This document shows, in pieces, positions 49,375 to 57,007 of a stretch of 64,000 nucleotides of DNA (positions are counted from its first letter, which is position 1; every line of letters starts with the position of its first letter). A model generated the notes under the pieces. It saw only the letters and a list, made by a program, of their open reading frames with translations, ran no database searches and was not told the DNA's origin. Origin of the DNA: Acidobacteriota bacterium (GTDB taxonomy: Bacteria; Acidobacteriota; Terriglobia; Acidiferrales; UBA7541); contig JABCZJ010000021.1 in NCBI GenBank assembly GCA_013289715.1, forward strand, positions 1 to 64,000. The letters run 5' to 3'. Position numbers and translations under genes: made by a program.

Positions 49375-50049
49375 TCACACTTCCGGGTACACTTCCTGGG
49401 CGATTTTCTCCATCCGCTCGTCGTACTCCGGGATGCGCTCGTTCAGTGATTCGATTTCTTTGAGCAGCGGCTCCAGAACCTCACGCAACTCCGTGTTCAA
49501 TCCCACGGCCAGCTCCCGGTTCACCTGCTGCGTGCCACACTTGGGCAGCCGCTGGCCATAAGACTTCACCAACCCGCGGGCGGCGTTCACCAAGGCCGTT
49601 CGCGCACTCACCAGTTCGGCTCGCGCCCGGATCACCGTCAGATGAATTTGCGCCTGGGCACTGCGATGGCGCACCGGCCCCAATAGCTCGGGATCGATGC
49701 GCGCCAGTCTGGCCAGCGTTCGCGCGTCGTGTCGATCATCTTTGCGGTTGCTCTTGGTGATCAATTCCACTTTTTGTGCGTGGGCCACGAGCACTTCGTG
49801 CCCCAGCTCCGTTAGCAGCCGGCTCGCCCAGGGCGAATGTGTTCCTGTCTCCAGGGCGATCAGACTTCGCGGTATCTTTGCAAACGTCTGCTTCATTGCC
49901 TCCGGTGTCGTCGCTACTTTCTGTTCCAGAATGATTTTACCTGCCTCATCTAAAACACAGTAGAACGACCAACGATCTCCCAGATCCACACCGATGGTTG
50001 GCTTCAAAATTTCGTTCCCCAGTACCTGCACAGTGCTAATCTTCTTCAT
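49375..50049 (-). pseudogene. IS110-family transposase, 3' truncated
   Basis: A 224-aa product with the N-terminal DEDD (RuvC-like) domain of IS110 transposases: PTIGVDLGDRWSFYC, SLIALETGTHSPWA, and NRKDDRHDARTLARLAR supply the acidic residues. The frame stops after EEVYPEV-like residues where intact members continue for another 100-170 residues with the serine-bearing Transposase_20 domain, so it is most likely inactive. ATG 50049 follows AAAGGAGACCGACG. GGAGACCG of this site (minus strand) can pair with CGGTCTCC about 50 bases upstream, a hairpin that would hide the ribosome-binding site. Confidence 0.8.
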
Positions 50050-50154
50050 CGTCGGTCTCCTTTTTGCGCCTCGAGCGCATCGTTCATTGGGAGCGTATCG
50101 CATCCCGCTGGAGACCGGCCTTCTCATCCCATCTGATTAACTGCGCCGCCCGAT

Positions 50155-51846
50155 TTAGGGCAAGTTAAAGCGCAATTGACTGAACACCATGTTAGCGTTG
50201 GCCGACTTTGGACCATTGGCAGCCGCCCAAGGATTGACCCAAACATGCGCGTATTGCAGCCCCCACTGCACCGACCCTATGTTTTCATATTTCCAGAGCA
50301 CTCGTGAGTAGCCGCCCGTAGCCTCCTCGATCAATCGGTCGGCAGCGTTGCTGGCACCTGGAAAACCGAATCCCACGCAGCAGGTGCCGTCGCCGTTTAA
50401 GGTAGCGTTCTTCTGCGCGTACAGGCCGCTGTAGTAGAAGTACAATCCCGTAAGTTTATTCGGTGCAAACTCGAAACCGCTGACCCACGAATACGAATGG
50501 ATTGGCGAAATGCTGCCATCGGCCCTGACGATTACGTCGGGAGCTAGGCCGCCGATATAGCGACCCGCACCGTCACCGGCAAAACCGTCCAACACCCAGC
50601 GCACGCCCTTCGTGACCTCAACGTTGAAGTTGGCACCGACGCCCCAACCAAACGCATAACTTTTTCCCGAAGCGGTGGTCCCATCCCAACTGCGAAAAGT
50701 TCGCATCACTGTGCCGATATCGAAGTGAATTGCGCGACCGCCCATGACCTTATTGTCGAACGAACCCTTCAGGACGAAATCCGGAGTCATGTTCGGCACG
50801 TTCAGTCCGCTGCTGCCGTTGTTGTATTGTGTCGAGAGCGTGCTACTCAGCGCGGAGGGGAATACCACACTGTTTGACACCTGCTGCTCAGGGTTCTCGA
50901 CCGAAAAACCGAACGCCATCTTCTCAGAGGGCCGATAAACGAGCCGGAATTGCGGATAGCGCCCAACCACAAACCCAGCGACAAAGTTGAGATCAATCAC
51001 CTGGGGAGCGGCTATATCAGCCGGCCACGGAAGAATACCTTCCTTATTCGGTGTCATCAGCGACCACAACTGCCCGCCGGTCATCTCCCATTTTCCTTTG
51101 CGCCAGTCCAACCAAGCCTGACGAATCCGGAACGGATAACCGGATTGCGTCACAAGATTTCCGCCGATGGGCGCACCGACAAAATCCATTTCGAAATATC
51201 CAGCGATTTGGCTGGATTTTAGGTCGGCATCCACGCGCAGCGCCAGGCGCGTGCTCTGCGGCGATAGACGGAATTCACTGGTCGTGCCTGGAACCGTGTT
51301 GTCGTACAGAATGTTGTTGAAGTTGGTGGCCACGTTGCCGCCGTTGTTGTTCGATCTCCACACCGAGGTCAGTGCAGGGTAGCCGATTAGACGAATCTTC
51401 GCAGGACCTAACTGGAGGGCCGGTGTGGTGGGCGTCACGTCGGCAATTTCCGGACCACGCTGCAACTCTTCCTCTACTTGCGTCTGCTGGGGAGTAAGCG
51501 GCTGTTGTTCACTTGGAACGGAGGATGGTTCGTTTTGCGCTTGCGGGTGGTTGTTCGTCTCGAGATTTGTGGGCGGATTCGCCGTGTCAGTGCTCGTCGC
51601 TCCTTGCACCAGGCTCACCAGCATCTTCTTTTGTTCCGTCAAGGCGGACTGCAGCGCCTGGATTTGCGCTTGTTGTTGCTCCAGCGCTTTCTGTTGCCGA
51701 TCGACAATTAACTTCAGGTTTTCAATTTTGGCGCTGTTGCTCGAATTCTGAGCCATCGCCGATGGGCAAGCGACTGAAAGACTCCAAAAAACAGCGACAA
51801 CAGGAACAATACACTTCATGAAAAGACGCATCTTCTGACTTTTCAT
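50155..51846 (-). CDS. Outer-membrane porin with N-terminal coiled coil
   Basis: A 563-aa protein with signal peptide (IVPVVAVFWSLSVACPSAMA), a Gln-rich coiled coil (IENLKLIVDRQQKALEQQQA, about 40-75), a Pro/Thr/Gln-rich linker and a beta-barrel region (from about 150) with alternating aromatic strands and segments such as RLALRVDADLKSSQIAGYFEMDF and FRIRQAWLDWRKGKWEMTGGQ. The layout resembles DcaP-type or phosphate-selective porins. The coiled coil may trimerise in the periplasm. It lies inside the transposon-like unit. ATG follows GAGAGG. Confidence 0.83.
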   Translation of the reverse strand: MKSQKMRLFMKCIVPVVAVFWSLSVACPSAMAQNSSNSAKIENLKLIVDRQQKALEQQQAQIQALQSALTEQKKMLVSLVQGATSTDTANPPTNLETNNHPQAQNEPSSVPSEQQPLTPQQTQVEEELQRGPEIADVTPTTPALQLGPAKIRLIGYPALTSVWRSNNNGGNVATNFNNILYDNTVPGTTSEFRLSPQSTRLALRVDADLKSSQIAGYFEMDFVGAPIGGNLVTQSGYPFRIRQAWLDWRKGKWEMTGGQLWSLMTPNKEGILPWPADIAAPQVIDLNFVAGFVVGRYPQFRLVYRPSEKMAFGFSVENPEQQVSNSVVFPSALSSTLSTQYNNGSSGLNVPNMTPDFVLKGSFDNKVMGGRAIHFDIGTVMRTFRSWDGTTASGKSYAFGWGVGANFNVEVTKGVRWVLDGFAGDGAGRYIGGLAPDVIVRADGSISPIHSYSWVSGFEFAPNKLTGLYFYYSGLYAQKNATLNGDGTCCVGFGFPGASNAADRLIEEATGGYSRVLWKYENIGSVQWGLQYAHVWVNPWAAANGPKSANANMVFSQLRFNLP

Positions 51847-51906
51847 TATTCCTCTCCATGTTCTTCCCCCGCGGGCCGTTGCGAGGAGCTTGGGGGAAAC
51901 GCATGG

Positions 51907-51935
51907 ATTCTATACCTCTGCCCGCAGCGTCTAAA
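51907..51935 (-). promoter_or_regulatory. Promoter of the porin gene
   Basis: On the minus strand TTTAGA (51935-51930) and TAGAAT (51912-51907) have a 17-base spacer; TAGAAT matches the -10 consensus at five of six positions. It lies about 60 bases before the porin ATG and inside the unit, so the cargo brings its own promoter. Confidence 0.5.
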
Positions 51936-52065
51936 CTTAGGAATTGAAAGATGCATCCAGTCTTATTCGCGAAATGCACCCCCTCGTGGTCCGTTAGCTG
52001 ATCTGTCGCTCCGAGTTCCAGGTGCGCTTATCGGACAAATGGATTTTGCGCGTCGTCCCGCTCCA

Positions 52066-52528
52066 TCGAATTTTAGTGAGTACGTCGGTATCGGCGCATG
52101 CGACGTGAAATCGCAGGACTGTAAAATATAGTGCAAAAAGAGGGGTGCGGGGTTTAATGGCAATTATTTCCGCCGCAACTTGCTGTAAACAAGAAGGATA
52201 TCAATGTCGCAACGACGAGGAAATAATTTCTAATTTCGACAGTGACCAATCCCGTAAAATAACACGGCGCCCGGTGAAATATTCCTCTCCCGAATCACTT
52301 TCCGTTAAAACTCCGATCACCCATCGTCACAGTCGCTGAAAATGCCACCACGCCAAAATCCGTATTCACACCGCATTAAACTTCATCGAAATCTCCCTCG
52401 CCAACCGCCACCGCAACGCACGCGCGGATCGTCGAAATTTTTTCTACACGTATTTATGACGAAGCCGAAATCGCAATGCCGCCGAAGTCGAGGGGTGTAT
52501 CACTTTTCCCCGCCCTGTAACCTATCCC
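52066..52528 (+). repeat. Right inverted repeat of the 3.6-kb unit
   Basis: Counterpart of 48900-49314. The outer 25 bases at 52489-52513 are identical to the left copy, followed by CCTGTAACCTA against TCCGTAACCTA. The motif GAGGGGTG occurs at 52140 and 52491 here, and at 49132 on the left plus strand, hinting at repeated protein-binding sites. No gene is supported in 51936-52587. Confidence 0.75.
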
Positions 52529-52545
52529 GTCAAAGCCGCGCCGGG
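52529..52545 (+). repeat. 17-bp direct repeat flanking the insertion, right copy
   Basis: GTCAAAGCCGCGCCGGG, identical to 48883-48899. Joining the outer flanks across one copy gives a continuous intergenic region between the rhomboid gene and the small gene at 52588, which is the expected empty site. Confidence 0.75.
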
Positions 52546-52587
52546 AACAACAATCAGATCGTCGCGCCGCGCGGGCTTGCTTCCCGA

Positions 52588-52791
52588 TCAAGCAACTTCC
52601 GCCCGGTGCTGGTAGCTCGGGTCTAGCTCGGCTACGATTCCTTCTCCCTGTAAGTAGACGAAATATTCTCCACCAGAGATTGCCGCCAGGCGGCCCATTC
52701 GACGTTTCGCTTCCACCAGACCCTCGACCGTGGTAATCCAGAGTGTGTTCCCGTTTGGTAGTCTCTTGAATATGTCGAATCTGTTATTCAT
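52588..52791 (-). CDS. Small hypothetical protein
   Basis: A 67-aa protein (MNNRFDIFKRLPNGNTLWI...). The start is preceded by GAGGAGGCGACG, a very strong ribosome-binding site. The order RLPNGNTLWITTVEGLVEAK followed by a YFVYLQGEG strand looks like a small globular fold. From memory such short proteins recur in acidobacteria but I cannot name a family. It overlaps a possible gene upstream by 8 bases. Confidence 0.7.
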   Translation of the reverse strand: MNNRFDIFKRLPNGNTLWITTVEGLVEAKRRMGRLAAISGGEYFVYLQGEGIVAELDPSYQHRAEVA

Positions 52792-52978
52792 CGTCGCCTC
52801 CTCGTGCGCTCCGAAGAGAACTCCAAACCAAGAACCCGCATTTCGATCCCCGTTTGCGACGTGAAAGGATTACTCCCATTCGGTCAATTACTTCGGACTC
52901 GAAGAGCGCTTCAAGTCGCACTTGCGCGGCATGAACCCGCCGGGTATTTTCTTCGGTAACACGAGCAAAATATTCCAC
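52784..52978 (-). CDS. Possible small hypothetical protein
   Basis: A 64-aa frame starting with GTG (VEYFARVTEENTRRVHAAQV). The first 40 residues look like an amphipathic helix; the tail is basic. The 8-base overlap with the next gene suggests coupling. The start may lie elsewhere, since a stop occurs only about 20 codons upstream, and a second frame (52911-53114) overlaps it. Support is modest. Confidence 0.4.
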   Translation of the reverse strand: MEYFARVTEENTRRVHAAQVRLEALFESEVIDRMGVILSRRKRGSKCGFLVWSSLRSARGGDDE

Positions 52979-53099
52979 CCCCGGCCCTGGCGTCCATAAG
53001 GTAAGTTCCGTATGCCTCTAAAGACATTGCCGTATCGCCACGATTCACCGCGCCGCGTACCATTTCACCTGTCACAAGTTCTCTTACGAGGTGAAGCCG

Positions 53100-54449
53100 A
53101 TGCACATTTCTCATATACGCCGGGCGCTTAAGTCGCTCGGACTTTCCACTTGTATCACACTCGCCGCAACTCTATTCGTGATTGCAGCTACACCATCAAC
53201 TGCTTCAGCGCAGGTGGTCCTTTCGGTCACCATCGCGCCACCCGTTCTCCCCGTTTACACGCAACCCGTTTGCCCCGGCGACGGCTTTATCTGGACGCCC
53301 GGCTACTGGAGCTACAGTGACGACGGCGGATATTTCTGGGTTCCCGGCACGTGGGTTGAACCGCCCACAGTTGGTCTGCTCTGGACGCCCGGCTACTGGG
53401 GTTGGTCCAACGGCGCTTATCTATGGAACGCGGGCTACTGGGGCCCCGAAGTCGGCTTCTACGGCGGTATCAACTATGGTTTCGGCTACGTCGGCGCTGG
53501 CTACTTCGGCGGGCGCTGGGACAACGGCCACTTCTTCTACAACTCCCGCGTGAACAACGTGAATGTGAACATCGTCCATAACGTCTATCAGAACACCGTC
53601 GTCGTGCACGATTCGCACGTCAGCTTTAACGGTGGCCGTGGCGGCGTTAGCGCGCGGCCGACTGCCGCGCAAGAACGGTTCGCACACGAACAACACACTG
53701 CGCCCACGTCAGTTCAAGAGCAGCACGTGAGCGAGGCGCGTTCCGACCGCAACCAGTTCGCCTCCGTCAACCACGGACGCCCATCGGTGGTTGCGACCGC
53801 GCGGCCAGGCGAGTTCAAAGGTCCTGGAGTCGTGCAGGCCAAAGCGTCCGCGGCTGACCGCATTGGCAGCTCGCACACGGAGCCCAGATCCGCAGCCACG
53901 CCGCGCAGCGAAAGCTCCGCGCGCACCGAAACCAAACCTCGGACCGAGCCGAAAACGGAAACCACGCCGCGCACGGAATCAAAGCCTGCGACGACGCATG
54001 AACCGACGACTGAGGCCAAGCCTAGGACCGAGTCGAAGCCCGCGACAACACGCGAGCCGAAAACCGAAACCAAGCCCAAGACAAAGGCAAAGCCTGCGGC
54101 GACGCATGAACCGAAGACCGAAGCCAAGCCGAAAGCGGAACCGAAACCAGCGGCCACTCACGAAGCAAAGCCCGAAGCCAAGCCCAAGACGGAATCAAAG
54201 CCGGCCGTGACGCATGAACCGAAAGCCGAGGCCAAGCCGAAAGCGGAGCCCAAACCAGCGGCAACTCACGAAGCAAAGCCGGCTGCAACACATGAATCAA
54301 AGCCAGCCGCGACGCATGAACCCAAGGCTGAACCCAAACCCGAGGCCAAGCCGCAATCGCAGCCCAAGCCAACAGCCACGCACGAATCAAAACCGCCGGC
54401 GCAGCGCGAATCGGCTCCCGCACACGAGGAAAAACCAAAGAAGTACTAA
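53100..54449 (+). CDS. YXWGXW-repeat exported protein with charged Pro/Lys/Glu/Thr tail
   Basis: A 449-aa protein: signal peptide (about 12-37), then aromatic repeats of the WXXGXW/YXWGXW type (FIWTPGYWSY, FWVPGTWVE, LLWTPGYWGW, YLWNAGYWGP; about 60-120), a Gly/Tyr/Asn segment, and a long tail (about 270-449) of imperfect units such as KPATTHEP, KPAATHEPKTEA and KPKAEPKPAATHEA. The tail DNA is a tandem-repeat tract prone to length change. It probably spans or decorates the cell wall. ATG 53100 has GAGGTG upstream; a GTG three codons earlier is possible. Confidence 0.82.
   Translation: MHISHIRRALKSLGLSTCITLAATLFVIAATPSTASAQVVLSVTIAPPVLPVYTQPVCPGDGFIWTPGYWSYSDDGGYFWVPGTWVEPPTVGLLWTPGYWGWSNGAYLWNAGYWGPEVGFYGGINYGFGYVGAGYFGGRWDNGHFFYNSRVNNVNVNIVHNVYQNTVVVHDSHVSFNGGRGGVSARPTAAQERFAHEQHTAPTSVQEQHVSEARSDRNQFASVNHGRPSVVATARPGEFKGPGVVQAKASAADRIGSSHTEPRSAATPRSESSARTETKPRTEPKTETTPRTESKPATTHEPTTEAKPRTESKPATTREPKTETKPKTKAKPAATHEPKTEAKPKAEPKPAATHEAKPEAKPKTESKPAVTHEPKAEAKPKAEPKPAATHEAKPAATHESKPAATHEPKAEPKPEAKPQSQPKPTATHESKPPAQRESAPAHEEKPKKY
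53930..54440 (+). repeat. Degenerate tandem repeat inside the YXWGXW gene
   Basis: Units of about 24-30 bases coding for lysine-proline-x-x-threonine-histidine-glutamate-x repeat with variation, for example AAACCAGCGGCCACTCACGA and AAACCAGCGGCAACTCACGA. The repeat keeps the reading frame throughout. Confidence 0.75.
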
Positions 54450-54504
54450 ATCGTAGACGACCCGAACCGGGGCGAGTGTGCGACACATCGCTACACTTGC
54501 CCCG

Positions 54505-56715
54505 CTAACTCTGTCCTAATTTTTTCCGCGCGGAAATGAATAGCGATATTGCCAGCAGCGCAAAGAGCAGCACGCCTACTCCCGGCGCTTTGCTAAGCGC
54601 TGGAAATTTTTCGCCTAGCGCGAACATTTTTTCCGGCCACGGCAAATGCAACACTACGCCCAGCCAATGCGGCACGTGCTTGCTCAATTCCGGGTCCTGC
54701 AGCAAATTCAGGACGATCGCGAGCAGCCCAAACACGCCACCGGCCGCAATCAATCCGCTGGCATAGAGCGATCCGGGACTCACTTCGCTCTCCGCGTCGC
54801 TCTTTTTCTCCAGGCCCTGCTCGGCCAGCCAGCGTACCAGGCCGCCGGCGAACATCGCCATCGTCGTCGCAATCGATAAATACGATCCCACTGCGAACGG
54901 CAGCGAGCGCACACCCAACAGCTCCACCGCGATCACCAAAAACACGCCCAGAAAGACTAGCCGCCACGGCAACCGCTGATTCAAAATCCCGCTGATCACC
55001 GTCGCCATCAGACGAGCCTGCGGCGCCGCCGCCTGATCGCTGCCGATTCCCTGCACCCACTGCACTTCAATCTGCCGCGTCGCAGGGTCGTACAAATATT
55101 TTCCATCCGGCACTTCGTGCGACCCCAGCGCATTCACCAGCGTGTAAGTTTTCCCGTTGTACGTATAGCCGCGCTCCTGCACGTCCACGCCCGGCTGCAG
55201 ATGATCAATGTCTAACGCAATCTGCACCGGTTTGTATTGAGCCAGGCCGATGTTCATCAGGATCAACGTGCCGCCAATCGCAAATGACGAAACCATAACG
55301 CCAATCACCAGCGCCACCTGCTGCCAGTAAGGCGTCGCACCCACCAGGTACCCCGTCTTCAAGTCCTGCGAGGTGGCGCCCGCAATCGCCGAAGCGATAC
55401 ACACCACGCCGCCAATCGTCAGCGCGAGCACCTGATAAGGCGTCGAAGTCCAGTGAATCACCAGGAACACCGCGCACGTAGCCATCAAAGTCGCAATCGT
55501 CATCCCGCTAATCGGATTCGAGGAATTCCCAATCAATCCGCTGATGCGCGACGCGACCGTCACAAACAAAAATCCAAACACCACCACAAATAGCGCCGCG
55601 AGCAAATCCGAGAAGCCACTGGTCATCGCTCCCGGAATCGGCTTGAATTTCAGCAGCGCCCACATCATTGCCACAATCACCGCCGATCCAACGAGCACCA
55701 CGCGCATGGACATATCGCGTTCCGTGCGATCCACAGCCGCCACCGACGCCGCCGCTTGCTTCGCACGAATATCCTTGATCCCCGCCGAAAGCGCCGAAAA
55801 AATTGTGGGCAAAGTCTTGATCAACGTGATCAGCCCCGAAGCAGCCACCGCCCCCGCCCCAATCGAACGAATGTAGCTGCTATAAAGTTGATCGGGGCTC
55901 ATCTGCCCGATCGGAATCGTCGAGGGATAAAGCGCTACATTCCCCGAAAGCGACCCGAAAAATTTAATCGCCGGCATCACCACCAGCCAGGAAATCACAC
56001 CACCGGCAAAAAGCGTTCCGGAAACGCGCGGCCCGATGATGTAACCCACTCCCAAATATTCCGAAGTGATGTTCGCGCGAAACGAAGATCCCGGCAGCCA
56101 TTTCGGCTGATAGTCCGGCTGCGAAGGCCACATGTGCAGCGTATTCATCGCAAATGTGTAGACGCCGCCCAGGCCGAGTCCCCAGAACACGCGGCCGGCA
56201 AACGATCCGCCGCGCTCGCCCGCCACGAGCACGTCCGCGCAAGCCGTACCTTCGGGAAACGTCAAGTTGCCGTGCTCTTTCACGATCAACTGCCGCCGTA
56301 GCGGAATCATGAACAGCACGCCGAGCCATCCGCCCATCAGTGCCAGAAAAAATATGCGCCAATATTCGGCGTTCAGCGAAAATCCCAGGAAGATCAGCGC
56401 CGGCATGGAAAAAATAACGCCTGCCGCGGCGGATTCGCCCGCCGAGCCGGTAGTCTGTACAATATTGTTTTCCAGAATTGTGGAACGCCCGAACGCGCGC
56501 AGGATGCTGATGGAAAGCACCGCGATCGGTATCGAGGCCGACACCGTGAGTCCTGCACGCAACCCTACGTAAACGGACACAGCGCCGAACAGCACTCCGA
56601 ACAGCGATCCCAGAATCACCGCGCGCAGGCTGAATTCCGCTACGCTCTCCTCCGCCTCCACATAGGGACGAAATTCCGCCGGCGGTGCCGTCGAACTCCA
56701 CTGTTTCGTCGCCAT
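54505..56715 (-). CDS. OPT-family oligopeptide transporter
   Basis: A 736-aa membrane protein with about 14-16 hydrophobic spans. OPT marks: RAVILGSLFGVLFGAVSVYV at the N-terminus, NNIVQTTGSAGESAAAGVIF (about 85-105), LTFPEGTACADVLVAGE (about 160) and the soluble loop around PDGKYLYDPATRQIEV. Such carriers import peptides or metal chelates with protons. ATG 56715 has GGGGGC just upstream; TTG 56718 precedes it. Convergent with the YXWGXW gene. Confidence 0.9.
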   Translation of the reverse strand: MATKQWSSTAPPAEFRPYVEAEESVAEFSLRAVILGSLFGVLFGAVSVYVGLRAGLTVSASIPIAVLSISILRAFGRSTILENNIVQTTGSAGESAAAGVIFSMPALIFLGFSLNAEYWRIFFLALMGGWLGVLFMIPLRRQLIVKEHGNLTFPEGTACADVLVAGERGGSFAGRVFWGLGLGGVYTFAMNTLHMWPSQPDYQPKWLPGSSFRANITSEYLGVGYIIGPRVSGTLFAGGVISWLVVMPAIKFFGSLSGNVALYPSTIPIGQMSPDQLYSSYIRSIGAGAVAASGLITLIKTLPTIFSALSAGIKDIRAKQAAASVAAVDRTERDMSMRVVLVGSAVIVAMMWALLKFKPIPGAMTSGFSDLLAALFVVVFGFLFVTVASRISGLIGNSSNPISGMTIATLMATCAVFLVIHWTSTPYQVLALTIGGVVCIASAIAGATSQDLKTGYLVGATPYWQQVALVIGVMVSSFAIGGTLILMNIGLAQYKPVQIALDIDHLQPGVDVQERGYTYNGKTYTLVNALGSHEVPDGKYLYDPATRQIEVQWVQGIGSDQAAAPQARLMATVISGILNQRLPWRLVFLGVFLVIAVELLGVRSLPFAVGSYLSIATTMAMFAGGLVRWLAEQGLEKKSDAESEVSPGSLYASGLIAAGGVFGLLAIVLNLLQDPELSKHVPHWLGVVLHLPWPEKMFALGEKFPALSKAPGVGVLLFALLAISLFISARKKLGQS

Positions 56716-56872
56716 CAAGCCCCCGTGGCCATTGCACTGGCTTCATTCTGCAAGGCGAAGCCAATTTGGACCCACGCCGCCGGGCAAGTTAGCACCACCA
56801 GCAAACCCAAGCAAGCCGCATTATTTCAATCGAATACACACCTGTCCCCCCAGCACTGTCCCCCAGCACCGT

Positions 56873-56901
56873 TGACACCGCCTGCAACTAGAGGTACCGT
56901 G
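56873..56901 (+). promoter_or_regulatory. Promoter of the DUF3857 gene pair
   Basis: TTGACA (56873-56878), a 17-base spacer and TACCGT (56896-56901) point to the gene starting at 57008. Just upstream is a short tandem repeat, CTGTCCCCCCAGCAC then CTGTCCCCCAGCAC (56843-56870). Confidence 0.5.
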
Positions 56902-57007
56902 TCGCTCACGTCACCGCTTGAGAACTGGGTACCCAGGCCCGCGGCTCAACGCATCACCGCAGCCCGGCCTCCTGTTCTCTTCTCATAACTTGGGAGCGTG
57001 CTTCACC

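Larger units (their letters stand above)
48900..52528. mobile_element. Transposon-like unit with long inverted repeats
   Basis: The unit is bounded by imperfect inverted repeats (48900-49314 and 52066-52528) and by 17-bp direct repeats. It contains an IS110-type transposase fragment and a porin gene, both on the minus strand. No complete transposase is present, so the unit is either decayed or moved by enzymes from elsewhere. The IS110 fragment probably inserted secondarily, since IS110 elements lack such terminal repeats. The cargo gene and flanks look more A/T-rich than neighbours by eye. Confidence 0.6.

Noticed and set aside
52911..53114. 67-codon minus-strand frame overlapping 52784-52978
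   Set aside because: It overlaps another frame and the start region of the YXWGXW gene, and has an odd Cys/Arg tail; a frameshifted remnant is possible but not shown.
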